A stretch of 64,000 nucleotides of DNA from Gentiana macrophylla (taxonomy: Eukaryota; Streptophyta; Magnoliopsida; Gentianales; Gentianaceae): assembly GCA_026214975.1 (NCBI GenBank), contig CM047808.1, positions 3,833,262 through 3,897,261 on the forward strand, read 5' to 3'. The position numbers were made by a program, and so were the translations under genes. The notes beneath the pieces were generated by a model. The model had not been told where the DNA came from. It searched no databases and saw only the letters and a list, made by a program, of their open reading frames with translations. This document shows positions 11,011 through 23,400 of the stretch, piece by piece (the first letter of the stretch is position 1; each line of letters opens with the position of its first letter).

Positions 11011-11172
11011 GATAAAAGAGATTGTATTGCATTGATTGATAATAATAATGAAAGTATTACAATATCTCTGTGACTAATATATGATAAATAGATCTCTATT
11101 AAAACAGGAAATATCCTAACAATTATATTATTATTCAATAATTATCTAAACAATATTGTCATTATCCTAACA
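11011..11172 (-). mobile_element. Solo LTR of a small Copia element
   Basis: On the minus strand it starts TGTTAGGATAATGACAAT and ends CAATCTCTTTTATC. It is flanked by a perfect 5-bp duplication GAGCA (11006-11010 and 11173-11177). There is no internal region. It lies immediately upstream of the NTF2-like fragment. Confidence 0.78.
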
Positions 11173-11177
11173 GAGCA

Positions 11178-12109
11178 TGGTGCAAATAATAGTTTCCCGT
11201 TTAGGATGGTTGCTGGTTTCAAGTTTAGTTTTTTCGGAAAGGGTGGGGGCAGAAGGCAGATGCAGTGTCTCTAAAATAGGGTCAAATGACCCCAGCGAGA
11301 TATCCGGACTTTTTTAAGTATCAAAACGATATATATGTAGTTTTGTTGTAAAAATTATAGTTCACAAGTCTACAGATGTTCGAATTTGTCCTAGTGACCT
11401 TACTAGCTAGATAAACTCCTGAATTCATTTAGGACATTTTCTGCAAGTCCTCTTAGATAAGCAAGTAAGCAACACGCAATCATAAATACTTCAGAATCCT
11501 TTAAAAATTATTTTGTAGATTTCAACACTAAAAATAACATTACATCACATAATCTTTTATACCGTAAAATACAAATTTTGTATAATTTCTTTTACATCTA
11601 CCGTATTTATCTAAATTCTGTAATTTTTTCTTTATGTTTACCACAATATGTAAAATGGAGATCTCGATGTATTTTTATCTTGGATAGAGACAGGGCTGCT
11701 CGTCTGTCTTAAGCGCCGCAAAAAAAAAAATTTAGACCCTTCATAAAAAGAAAAACCAAATTTTTGTACCTTACAGGTGCTCAAACCCCGGCCACTTAAT
11801 TAGTTATACTATATCAAGCTTTCACCCCTGAGTAATACCTTATTATTTGGTAAATCATTGAAGCTTAATGTGAAAATACAAAAATATATATGTTATTCGG
11901 TAAAAAATTGACGTACTTAAATTCATCGATTTATTTGGGGGGTGGGTCATGGCCCCGCTTGCCACTCCAGGCGCCCTGGATAGAGGTTCGCAAACTAAAA
12001 ACGGGTATTTAAAATCAGAATTCGTTAAGAAAATCTAGCTCTTATTTAAACAATATTTTGAAACCTGAGAATAATTGTATTTTGTATTATAGATACATAG
12101 AATTCATGG
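11178..12109. other. Unassigned spacer
   Basis: AT-rich with no recognisable gene, tandem repeat or transposon end. Confidence 0.5.
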
Positions 12110-12208
12110 AAAGTCGTATTCGATGAAAGTTGTATGTACGGCTTGAGGGAGATCTTTTCATATCTTTCGAGATCCACCCTACAATATGGGGTCAAAAAGC
12201 CAAAATAA
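12110..12208 (+). pseudogene. rps12: Plastid rps12 intron 2 end and exon 3 fragment
   Basis: The stretch GATGAAAGTTGTATGTACGG looks like the domain V-VI region of a plastid group II intron. It is followed by the tiny last exon encoding QYGVKKPK and a stop (TAA ending at 12208), the C-terminus of ribosomal protein S12. The spacer to rps7 follows as in the plastome. Confidence 0.8.
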
Positions 12209-12259
12209 GTGATTTTAGCCCTTACATAAAGAAAATGATTCTTGAACCCTTTCGCGCTC

Positions 12260-12522
12260 ATGTCATGTCGAGGTGTCGCGATAAGAAAAACAAACAAATC
12301 CGATCCAATTTATCGTAATCGATTAGTTAACATGTTGGTTAACCGTATTCTCAAACACGGAAAAAATCATTGGCTTATCAAATTATCTATCGAGCCGTGA
12401 AAAAGATTCAACAAAAGACGTAAACAAATCCACTATCTGCTTTACGCCAAGCAATACGTGGAGTAACTCCCGATATAACAAGAAAAAGCAAGGCGTGTAG
12501 GTGTGGATCGACTCATCAAGTT
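12260..12522 (+). pseudogene. rps7: Plastid rps7, 5' part (copy 1)
   Basis: Starts at ATGTCATGTCGAGG, 51 bp after the rps12 stop as in plastomes. It encodes recognisable S7 sequence ([18 protein letters not shown] in shifted frames; AIRGVTPDI), then breaks off after the codons for STHQV. It has indels near the start and at about 12420 and 12500. It is a silent fragment of the plastid small-subunit ribosomal protein S7. Confidence 0.85.
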
Positions 12523-12801
12523 ACCATCTACTCTACCCTATGATTGGACGTAGAGCCACGACCCAAGTCATTCTATTCTTTTCTAGACATTTCTCTTTTT
12601 ATTATTAAATCAAATGACTGCACCAAATCAAAGAAAGTAGTGCAAGGAATGAATCCTTTCTTAGCAATCATGAAATCCGATAAATGATTGTTCCGGTGTA
12701 TCGTGGAAATCCTTTGAAGGGGGATAATCAAAGAATTTTCTTTGGTAAAACAAAATGTCTCTCATTTCTCCATCAAATCGATTGTATTCTCTTTAATTTT
12801 A

Positions 12802-12919
12802 TTAATTGAAGAAATAATTGGAAAATAAAACAAAAGAAGTACAAAAATGAGTAATAAACCCAAGAGAGACTGGTACGATTCAATTCAACATTTTGTTCGT
12901 TTGGGTTTGATTGTGTCAT
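12802..12919 (-). pseudogene. psbL: Plastid psbL copy, frameshifted
   Basis: On the minus strand from ATG at 12919-12917 it reads MTQSNPNEQNVELNRTSL, the N-terminus of photosystem II subunit L, then a frame slip. The ancestral C-terminus (SNYFFN) is still readable before TAA at 12804-12802. The span is 118 bp, one base more than a 38-codon frame, consistent with a one-base net indel. Confidence 0.88.
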
Positions 12920-12942
12920 AGCTCTATAATTCGTATGTAGGT

Positions 12943-13062
12943 TTATCGTTGGATGAACCAAGATTGCTTTGATATTGATCCCAAAAAAGACGGTAGTACA
13001 AACTAGACCGTGAATGACCAACCACCGCATCGTAAAATTGGATAAGTTCGATCTATAGTCAT
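12943..13062 (-). pseudogene. psbF: Plastid psbF copy, degenerate
   Basis: Starts ATGACTATAGATCGAACTTA at 13062 and ends TAA at 12945-12943, 23 bp before psbL, as in the plastid psbEFLJ cluster. Readable segments (RWLVIHGLV, TVFFGI) match cytochrome b559 beta, but short indels disturb the frame. Total length still equals 120 bp. Confidence 0.85.
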
Positions 13063-13518
<456 letters not shown>

Positions 13519-13628
13519 TGAGATAGAATGCAAAGCATTCAGGGAGCGGGTTACCTACTCTTAACGGTCAAAGCGAGACTTTTTATTCTATATTCTATTC
13601 CGAATTAAATAATTCGTAATGAATCAAA

Positions 13629-13664
13629 TCTCCCAAGTAGGATTCGAACCTACGACCAATCGGT
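13629..13664 (-). pseudogene. trnN-GUU: Plastid trnN-GUU 3' half
   Basis: The minus strand contains CGATTGGTCGTAGG, TTCGAATCC and CTACTTGGGAGA, the variable region, T arm and acceptor strand of plastid tRNA-Asn. The sequence switches to rps7 leader at about 13665, just before the anticodon would appear, so it cannot form a tRNA. Confidence 0.8.
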
Positions 13665-13674
13665 TTCGCGCTTC

Positions 13675-14139
13675 ATGTCACGCCGAGTGCTGCGAGAAGA
13701 AAAACAACCAAATCCGATCCAATTTATCGTGAATCGATTAGTTAACATGTTGGTTAACCGTATTCAAACACGGAAAAAATCATTGGCTTATCAAATTATC
13801 TATCGAGCCGTGAAAAAGATTCAACAAAAGACATAAACAAATCCACTATCTGCTTTACGTCCAAGCAATACGTGGAGTAACTCCCGATATAACAAGAAAA
13901 GCAAGGCGCGTAGGTGGATCGACTCATCAAGTTCCCATTGAAATAGGATCCACACAAGGAAAAGCACTTGCCATTCGTTGGTTATTAATGGCATCCCGAA
14001 ACGTCCGGGTCGAAATATGGCTTTAAAATTAAGTTCAATTAGTGGATGTTGCGCAAAGTGGAGTGGCGATGCCATACGCAAAAAGGAAGAGACTCATAGA
14101 ATGGCAGAGGCAAATAGAGCTTTTGCACATTTTCGTTAA
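13675..14139 (+). pseudogene. rps7: Plastid rps7, near full length (copy 2)
   Basis: Runs from ATG at 13675 to TAA at 14137-14139 and keeps nearly the whole S7 sequence ([43 protein letters not shown], then [19 protein letters not shown]), with scattered short indels that break the frame. Length 465 bp against 468 for the plastid gene. It is followed by the native rps7-ndhB spacer, so copy 2 carries the genuine downstream context and copy 1 the genuine upstream context. Confidence 0.9.
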
Positions 14140-14419
14140 TCCATGAACAAGATCTATACATCTCGAGCGGAAAAGAATCAAGAAAAAGGAAAGAATCGAA
14201 TTGATCGATAGTTTCTCAAACAAATGAAAGATGAAACATAAATCATAGATCAACTAAGCCCTCTCGGGACTTTCTTAAAGAGGAACTCGTGTAAATGCCA
14301 TGGAATAGGGTTGATCCTATTCATGGAGATTCCATAAATATTCCATTCCAAAAATGGAAAGGAAAGCTCAAAGCACAATTGAGATTTTTTTTTGGAAATT
14401 GGATGCAGCTTACTAAGTC

Positions 14420-14551
14420 ATGATCTCATGTACAGTAATGAAAACTTCATTCTCGATTCTACGAGAATTTTTATGAAAGCCTTTCATTTGCTTCTCTTCG
14501 ATGGAAGTTTGATTTTCCCAGAATGTATCCTAATTTTTGGCCTAATTCTTC
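14420..14551 (+). pseudogene. ndhB: Plastid ndhB 5' fragment
   Basis: After the ATG at 14420 the sequence encodes [20 protein letters not shown] and [17 protein letters not shown], the N-terminus of NAD(P)H dehydrogenase subunit 2, with a small deletion in the first codons. Similarity ends near 14551, the right edge of the plastid insertion. Confidence 0.88.
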
Positions 14552-16219
14552 AGAACTTTTATTTTTTTAATTTAATGCTTAGTTTTTTTTGTTTTTTTTG
14601 TTTTTTTTTTCGGACACGTAAGGAACTCACACACCCACACGCCCCAAACGGGGCGAACCCTAATAGTGAGACTAATAGTTATTTATAGTATATGTGACAG
14701 CAATTTTTCTCTTTTTCTTAAGCATGTGATTCTCGTTAAAGTGACGAAGTCATGTTAACATTAATTCCGGCATGTTTCACATGTTACATAGTTTGACCTT
14801 GGCTAATTTGGATGTCATCATTTATAAAAACACTTGAATCGGATGTTTTTTATTTCAAAGTTTTATGTACACATTTTCTTAGATTACAAAATTTCAATCC
14901 AAAATGAAATTAAATAGATTATCTGTTTTACATAAAACGGTAGATGTGTAAAGAAAATTTTACAAAATCTGTATTTTATCGTAAAAATAAAAGATCTCTT
15001 TACGATGTTGTTTTTTCTGTTGAAATTTCAAAATTAAAGTTTTTATAGAATTTTCCGTATGTATTGCAAGTGCTCTAAAATCACTTTCCTTGGATACCGA
15101 AAAATAAGATACGTATATAAATTAGAGGTCCAAAATCATTCATATTTAATGGATTTGGTCATGGCAGCTACAAAAACATTGAGGTCCAAATTATTATTAA
15201 GAAAATCTTGAAATGGATTTGGTCATGGCAGCTACAAGAACATTGAGAATCACGTGTTATCATTTTACTAAGTAATAATTAGAATATTCTTGAATGTAAT
15301 ATACTAACAAGGATTGGTGTGTCAATTGTATTATATGTTTGCATATTCCAAAAAAAAAATAAAAATAAATAAATAAAAAATTTGAACATTCAAGTTAGGG
15401 TTATGATTTGTGTTTTTATTTTCAAATTTTTTTAAAAAATCAAATATTATTAATTCAAATCCAAAGTATATGTAATTAAAACAATGTCAAAAGGTTTAGT
15501 ACCTCAAGACATCGACTCCAATCTTATAAAACAAAGTTTCAATTGTGAGGCCAGATCGGGATATTTCTGACCGCCTTACAAACTTGAAGGACATAGACAC
15601 AAAATAAGAACCAAGATCATGGCATGCAGTCGATGAATCATCAACCTATTAAAATCACCACTTCTTCAACTTCTAACATCAGTCGATGAATCAACCTATT
15701 AAAATCAGCTACTTGAACAATCCGCCGTTTTGAAAGCGCCAGGACACCCAGCCCACACTGCAGCAGGGATGGAATAGTCAAATTGTGTAAATATGAATTC
15801 TATATTTATGGTAAGTTTACATTATGAATAGTATAAAACAATAGTAACATTATATTGTTCTTGTATCTATTGCACTTACCCATGTCGGTATGTACAATGT
15901 GAGGCTGATCTTTGCTTGAAAAAAGGAAACAAAGATTTCCATTACACGTAAGTACGATATTGTCAACTGCATAAGTTGCTGAATACAGGTGACAGATCAT
16001 TATTTAATTGGGAGGTTTCAATTATTGATGGTGTTAGACAAACCGGAAAATTGTTAGGTGGTAAGTCCATGTTTGGGGAGTTATGGATGTACTGCTAGTT
16101 AATGAATCTGAATCGCACAATTTTCAACACATAATAAAACCGTATAGTTTAGAATCTTCCACGCAATAACATTATAAATATGGAGACATCACACAATAAT
16201 TACGCGGATAAACCCGCCT
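14552..16219. other. Unassigned AT-rich spacer
   Basis: No reading frame with recognisable similarity. A repeated phrase, GGATTTGGTCATGGCAGCTACAA, occurs at about 15150 and 15213, and ATCAACCTATTAAAATCA occurs at about 15637 and 15686. Both are local short duplications. Confidence 0.5.
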
Positions 16220-16404
16220 TGTTAAGTGAAATAATGACTAGAAAGTGCCAAGTGCCGGTAAATGATCGAGACATGTGTAGTAATGGATTAGATGGAATAT
16301 TAGTTTGTTATGTTTTGGATAATATATTGTAATGGTGCATTAGTCACAGAAAACAAGTGAATGAATATTCAGAAAATCTAATCTATTATCTTCTCATTTT
16401 TTAC
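16220..16404 (+). repeat. 5' LTR of split Copia
   Basis: Starts TGTTAAGTGAAATAATG and ends near TTTTTTAC. Pairs with 28139-28326. Confidence 0.88.
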
Positions 16405-16420
16405 TTGGTATCGGAGCGGG
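16405..16420 (+). promoter_or_regulatory. Primer-binding site of split Copia
   Basis: TTGGTATCGGAGCGGG resembles the initiator tRNA-Met PBS with one substitution (TATCGGAGC for TATCAGAGC). Confidence 0.8.
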
Positions 16421-16421
16421 A

Positions 16422-17603
16422 ATGGAGCATACCTCTGCTCCGCCACCTCCGGTGGTGGATCTTCCACCGGTTACCTCACAAACTCATCTCGCTGCCACTA
16501 GTGGTTTGGCTAATGCACCAAACACCACTCGAATCTCAAATACTCTTGTTACTACACCGATAAGAGCTGACCCAACTATCATGCTACCTCACCGCACTGA
16601 TTCTTTCACCTTCGCTCCGACCACCATCATCCAAATGGCCGACCACCTTCTCTTACTTGCCTTCATTCTCTATTGGTTCCACCAAATGCTCTGCCACCAT
16701 ATCCACCAAAACTACATGGTTTATCTTCTCGCACTCGCTTTTCCGCCACCTAAACCAACCAACGACCGTCAAATTGGACAGAAACAACTATCTCCTCCGG
16801 CGTTACACCATCTTACCAGTTGTTCGCGGTCACAAACTGGAAGATCACCTGTTTGATTACTTGCCCAAACCGCCAGAATTTCTTACTTATCCTGGGCCCG
16901 GTGGTGCTGTTCTCACTAGCAATATTCCGAATTCAGCGTTTGCGAATCGGAACCGTTGATCACCAAGCTTATGGTGCGCTCCGGGATCTATGACCGAACA
17001 GCTCTGCTTTGGTTCTCGGGTTGTGACACCCATGCTCGTGTATGGAAAACTCTTGAAGATATCTTTAATAGTCGATCCGGCTCGCGATGTTAGAATTCAA
17101 GGATGCCCGGACCAAAACCACTAAAGTGACAAAGACTATGGCCGATTTTTTAGCTCTCATGAAGTCCTATGCTGATAGTCTTGCTGTTGCAGGTTATCCA
17201 GTGTCCATCTGAGCTTATCCTAACAACCTTGAGAGGTTTGGACAAGGAGTATAAAGTCATTGTTGTAAAACATCATCGCTAGGGTTGGATCACTTACATG
17301 GTAGGAAGTGCACTCCCAACTTATTACACATGAAAGGTTGATTGCCCGGTTCAACCCTACTCAAACTTTGGATACAAGTCATCCTACTACTCATCTAGCT
17401 GCAAAGGCCTCTCCTAGGCCAGATAACAGGTCTTCAAGTCAAAATCACCATCCAGAGGTAGAGGACACCCAGGAGGCGGATCTAGAGGTAGAGGTGGAGG
17501 TGGTAGATGATCAAGTGCAGGATCAGCTGGAAGTGGAAATGGCACTGGTAGAGGCACAACTTGCCAAGTATGTGGCAAAGTTGGTCATACAGCCAACATT
17601 TGC
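16422..17603 (+). pseudogene. Copia gag with zinc knuckle, frame-broken
   Basis: The ATG at 16422, two bases after the PBS, starts a Pro/Thr-rich N-terminus (MEHTSAPPPPVVDLPPV). After a frame slip the conserved gag core is visible (NYLL, YTILPVVRGHKLEDHLFDYL). A CCHC zinc knuckle with spacing CX2CX4HX4C (CQVCGKVGHTANIC) is encoded at 17562-17603, in the frame of the downstream protease. At least two frameshifts separate these parts. It is the capsid/nucleocapsid portion of the element. Confidence 0.82.
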
Positions 17604-18693
17604 TGGCATAGATATGAAGAGGACTTCAACAATACTGCAGGAAATTCACATGGAAATCAAAATCAGAATCAACATCCTAGACAAGTCTCTGCATATCTAG
17701 CCACACCTCAGTCAGTGAGAGATCAATATTGGTACATGGATAGTGGTGCTTCTAACCATGTCACCAATTACCTGAACAATCTGCACTTGAGCTCAAGTTA
17801 TGCTGGTAATGACACTTTAACTGTTGGTAGTGGTAAGAAACTGAGAATAGCTCACATTGGTAGTAGCCTTTTACACACACCACACACTAGCCTCACTTTA
17901 AATTCTATGCTACATGTCCCTCACATTACTAATAATTTACTCAGCATTTCCAAACTTGCCAGTGATAACTCTGTATGTATTGAATTTAACTCATCTCATT
18001 GTTTTGTTAAGGATCTGACTACATGGAGGACTCTTCTAGTAGGGGTACTTGATGAAGGCCTGTATAAGCTGACTACTGCTGCAAGCAGCTCTATTCACTC
18101 CAAATCCACAACACCTCTCCCATCATGTGCTATGTCTTCCTTAGTCAGTACCAAGAGTCTAAGAATTGATGCCAATGTGTGGCACAATAGGTTAGGTCAT
18201 CCATCCGAGAAGGTCTTAGACCATGCCTTATCCAGTTGTAATGTCTCTACTTGTAATGAATTGAAGTTCTATGAAGCCTGCCAATTTGGCAAAGGCCATG
18301 CTTTACCTTATAATACTTTTGTTTCACATGTCGATTCTCGTTTTAACCTAATACATTATGACATTTGGGGTCCTGCCCCTCTAAAATCCATAACTGGCTA
18401 CTCATACTACATACACTTTATAGATGACCATTCCAGATTTACATGGATCTATCCCCTTAAACAAAAGTCAGATGCCTTATCTGCCTTTAAAGAGTTTAAA
18501 TTAATGGTTGAAAATCAATTTGACACTAAAATCAAATGCCTGCAAACAGATTGGGGAGGGGAATACAGAAGCCTAGTTCCAATCTTAAAAGACTCTGGAA
18601 TCATCTTTAGATACCCCTGTCCTCATCTACATGAGCAAAATGGTAGGAGTGAAAGGAAACATAGGCATATTGTAGAACTAGGTCTCACCCTAC
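17604..18693 (+). pseudogene. Copia protease-integrase N-terminal part, cut by insertion
   Basis: The frame is open from the zinc knuckle through YWYMDSGASNHVT (protease active site), an integrase zinc finger (WHNRLGHPSEKVLDH, later CQFGKGH with one expected Cys altered), HYDIWGP and FIDDHSRFTWIYPL (first Asp region), CLQTDWGGEYRSL (second Asp) and NGRSERKHRHI (Glu). It breaks at GLTLL, where the nested element begins. The reading resumes at 25766 with LAQASMP, so the codons on each side of the insertion join naturally. Confidence 0.9.
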
Positions 18694-20412
18694 TGATGAT
18701 GGTCAATTTACACCGTTAATTATCAAATTATTACCCCCGATTCTAGCTTAAATGGGCTTTAAGTGGTTAATAATTAGTCGTCTCGTGTATAAATTACACC
18801 CGAACCGAGTTACGACTCGTTATTATGTAATTAGCCATTTTATTATATTATTTGATATTACAAGCCTTGTTTTATGGTTTATTTATAGTGTGCTTGATTC
18901 GAAGCAATTTAGCCGACTTCGGAATGGATAAAAGCACCAAGACGGACCAGGACGGACCAGGCAAAGCGTAAAACGGCCCAGCGAATCTCGGGCTCGCGGC
19001 GACGAGCCCTCGCTTCAGCCGCCAATGAGTTGGCTAAATTATCCTCGCTTCTCCAGACGCGGCAAATGCGCCCTCGCTCTAGCCGCCAAATGAAGTTGGC
19101 TAAATTATCCCTCGCTTCTCCGGACGCGCTTTCTATCTCGTTAGGGTTTAGGATTTACTTAATTAGGTCGGCCGACGGCTATTTTATGTCGGTTTTACAA
19201 ATTTATATAAACTCCCTTTATTAGTCAATTTGTACACATCAACTCATAACACAAATCCTCGCCAGAGTAGTTTTTATACAAATTTCCAGCAAAGAATAAT
19301 GTGAGTTATTTGTATTTATTTCTTCTTTGTTCTTTGTAATTAAGTCCCCAATTGTTTTTTATCGCTTGAGGTTGTTCGCTCTTCACCGAACGATGTAGAT
19401 CTATGGGTACGATGCATGAGACAAATGTGGATTCCTTTGTCTGTAGTGATCCACACGCCCAGATCTCATTATCCGGTGATCTATAGATGACTTTGGTATG
19501 ATCAACAATCGTGTTTCTAGTAGTATCTATATAATTGCTTGTTGAATCTTTATTTTATCCGTTACGATGAGAAACACTAAGATTTAGGTTTTCACCACAA
19601 TAATCTAGCCACGCCTTTATGGTGTGATTGTCCACCTAGAATTTCTTATCTTAGTAGGTATGGCTACGGCTACGTTGCTCGCCTGCTTTTTTAATTAGCG
19701 TATTATTAGGAAATACCAATATAGACTCATAGGTCGGCTCATGAATTGATCTTCCGGGACTTTCAAAGAAGATCTAGATCTGCTCAGATTCGTGAATTGC
19801 ATGCACCTAATTATACGTAAGTCGTAGATTAACATGATACCAAAAAAGTTAGTGTTAATGGGACGGATACTGATGCGATCGCCTAGGAAGTACGCCTAAC
19901 CACAGGAATGTTGCCTAAGTGAGGAATACGGTTAATATCAGCATCCTTAGTTTTGTGAGCGTGCGAGTTATATGAGATGGAGGCCTACGGCGAAGTCACG
20001 TAATGTAGCACAGTTGATCTGTATGGCCTAACCGAGCTAGATCTAGTTTGTGGGATGACTCCCCATAGCCAATATAAAATAGATACGAATCGGATTAATA
20101 GTTGTCGAGTCTAGCTTAGTTATATAGAATCTCTGATCCAAACGATAGCATAATAATTGGGAGGTTAATTACGTTGTTTATGTGTTGTGTCGAGTCGAGT
20201 CCTTTATCTTTCTTGTCTTTCTTTGGTCGTAGACCGCCTTTGTGTCCTTGATATGAATAATTAATTGTTTGTATATAAATGATCCACAATTGGTTCCATG
20301 GGATCGACCTTCATTCGCTATAGCCTATAGTTATACTACGATGGACCTAGTCCTCTTGCTAATATTGGTTTATGGTGGTCAAGTATTTTATATATCACTT
20401 GATCTCGCATCA
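18694..20412 (+). repeat. 5' LTR of the Athila-like derivative, with 64-bp internal duplication
   Basis: Aligns with 24105-25760 throughout except for a tandem duplication of about 64 bp (units starting at 19007 and 19071, each CCCTCGCT...GCCGCCAA...TTGGCTAAATTATCC). This accounts for the 63-bp length difference between the two LTRs. Confidence 0.88.
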
Positions 20413-23400
20413 AGTTTTTGACGCCGCTGCCGGGAACCAACGGTCAATTTTATATATAATAATTTTTTATTCATGTCAAGTTTTCGCTTTTAGAAGTCTG
20501 CTTTTACGCTTTTGAGTCCCTCCGGTTGTCCGCTTCTCGTGTAAAATTCCGCATCTGAATACCGGTTTCGTTTCAAATTCGCCACGCCGCCAAATGAGCC
20601 TGGTTCTATTTTCTGGACTTCGCGTGTCTGCTTATCTCCGATGTTTAATCCGTAGAGTCCGATAGCGAAGCATGAGAAACCATGTTAAAATAAGTCTACG
20701 GTCCGTTTTGTTTTTTTTTTTTTTCTTCCGCTTGTAAAACCAGAGAAACAACAATCCGAGTCAGGAATTTTTCGTGGGCTCTGAGAAAATAATCCAGCAA
20801 CATGTGGAATTACTACTCTACGATGGGAAAAGTTATGGAGGCATTACTCTAAGCACCAAGATGGCTCTGAAAAAAATAAAGAATTAAAAGGCTCGATTTC
20901 TTCATGGTATAATGTTGAAGGCAAGGTATTACCTTTTTTTTTTCTTATGTTTTACTAACTTTTGGTTTTTTTTGAGCATAAGTTAGCCTATACATGAACC
21001 TGAATATGAATCTTAGCCCGGAGTGAGTTTAAAAGATTAATTTTATTAGTGTCGCAGGTTCTGCCCCAAATCTGTCTCATCTAGAGGGTGTAAGGAAACA
21101 TGTAGTAGTTGAAGGAAACATCGAATAAAGAGTTCCTCGTAGTTCTGTCAAAATCTCGTTGTCCTATGCATGAGATTGCTTCTACTGGCCATGGGAGCAA
21201 CAATTTGTGTAGTTTTTAAGAATTCTCAATCTAAAGAAGACGTTGAGTTTTGAGAGAGCATAATGAAGCAGCATTATAGAGGATATGATTAAAATGGGTC
21301 CCTAGGATTAAATCTTCTTAGAATTCACTAGTTCCTAAAACAAGAGCCGAGGTAAGAGCTTTGTATAAATGGTATGGATAAATGTCGTTTCCTAGGTCTC
21401 ACAACCAAGGGAAGGATATTAATCCGCAAAAGCGACGAGCCCACCTCATATAGTGCTCGAGGGGTCAATATCTGGCGATCCAAGAATGATAACTGATAAG
21501 GATAATTTTTGGAAAGTCGAGCTGAGGACTTTAAACTCAGAACTACTTCTTTAAAACCCTTAGGATTTCTTTTTTAGGTTTTGTTTTCTTTGAGTCAAAT
21601 AAGAGTAACGTGACATATGTTGAGGTTTTTTATTTTGCCGTGTTCCGATGGCCATTTGGCTAAGGATGTGCAAAACTTTTTTACTCAATATAGGCCACGT
21701 GAAGTAGAGTTCCGTAGGAGAGTCGAGAAATTGCTAAAGAAAATGAAATTTAGCAATCAACCTTAAGATGGAAGCATTAAGAGAACTTGAGAATTACTGA
21801 AAATGTAACAGAGAATGATTGCTGCGAACAAGAACGCTTTTTGGTCAACTCCCAAAACTTTTTAGAATGGCGATCCGAGTGAAAATCCAAAGTTGTGTGC
21901 AATTCGTTCTGCAACTATCCTTATCCTTTCCTTTGTACCTTTTCACCCTTCAACCTTTTCTATTCTCTCACCAATCTGTCTCACAATTCACATTTCTAAC
22001 CATTCTTTCATCCCCTCTCTTTCTTTCTATCTATTTCACTCTCCCACCCCAACCCAATCCCTTAACCAATTTCAACCCACCCATAATCACAATTTCTTAC
22101 CCACCCTTTATCTTTTCTTACCATCCTTATGTATATCTTTTTCTAAACCCATCATACTCTCAACCTCCATTTTGTTTACATAATACCCTTGTGTTGCGGA
22201 ATTAGAAATATTGCTAGGTTTTAATGATTATATTTTATCATTTTGGTTTTCATGATCCTAGTCAGGGTAAGTGTAGCTCTAAACCTAGCTAGATTTTATA
22301 TGTTTTTGGTTAGATCGAAAAAAAACTTCTCTCTTTCGCCGAAGATTTCCATTTCACAATTTTTCGACCATTCCGGCACATATAAATAATGAGTTTTGTT
22401 CTAAAATATCACACCGATCGACCTTGTTGATGACGCTGAGAACGCCTACATGCTAAATTGGGTGATTAGTAATTTAGGAGTAGCTACTTCTCCCTACGTT
22501 GTTGATATCCAATCCAAGCGAGAAGTTTCTGCGCTAAGTATTTGATTTTATCTTTAGCCAATAGGTCACACCCAATCTGCTATTCCTTACCAAGTTTCTC
22601 TTTAACACCGGGTTTGAATACCTTGTCGATCCAAATCCACCTCGTGTTTTTCCACATGGGGTAATGCTTTTTGATCTTTGTCTTCTCCACCCGGTTTCAA
22701 GAATATTTATGTGGTGGAGGATATCGATGAAGACTATAATCTTTTGTTGATTGTTTTTTCTTTCTATTTAGTAATTTTCCTTTTGAGTCTATATATATCC
22801 TTTTTCTTATTCGTTTTAGAATTCGTGTCTGAACGAGTAGTTTTAATGCTATAAAATAAACATTGTAAGGGCTTAAACATCGGTTTAAGGTTTATTTTAT
22901 TCCTTTTACTGCCCATTTTTGATTATTACTTTTTATGGGCTAACGCTGTAACGAGTTTCGAGCTTTGTTGAAGATTTGTTTTGCAAATGATATATCTCTT
23001 GTTAGTTCCAAGGTCTATCTATGTGCCCCAAGTTCATCGACTTGTTCCACTTGGTCAGCTTGACCGAAGCTAAGTTCTATGCTTTACTTTTTTTTTATGC
23101 ATTGAGGACAATGCATCGCTTAAGTGGGGTACACGAGTCACTTAGCTTCCGTAGATCAAATAATTAATAAATGTGTAAAAATTAAAATTTTAAGCAAGAA
23201 TCACATTTCCTTTTGTGAAAACCGAGCATGTATAGATAATGAAATAAGCTCTTAAGCGTAATTATAACTTATTTTTGCCATGCTATCTTTAGAATTGTTT
23301 AGTAAATATCATATCACGCTGTGTGAGTAGTTTTGTATTAAACATATATTTTGTCGTGGAATCAACCTCTTTAAGCACATATAACTTAAATGCTAAGTCT

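Noticed and set aside
10475..11032. 185-codon minus-strand frame starting at 11032
   Set aside because: The first codons lie in a solo LTR (11011-11172) and the last codons are intron. The native exon starts later (10768 or an upstream leader) and ends at 10631.
21819..22205. 128- and 96-codon frames in the Athila-like derivative
   Set aside because: They are overlapping frames in a pyrimidine-rich block, with composition (Phe/Leu/Ser/Pro) dictated by CT richness and no motif.
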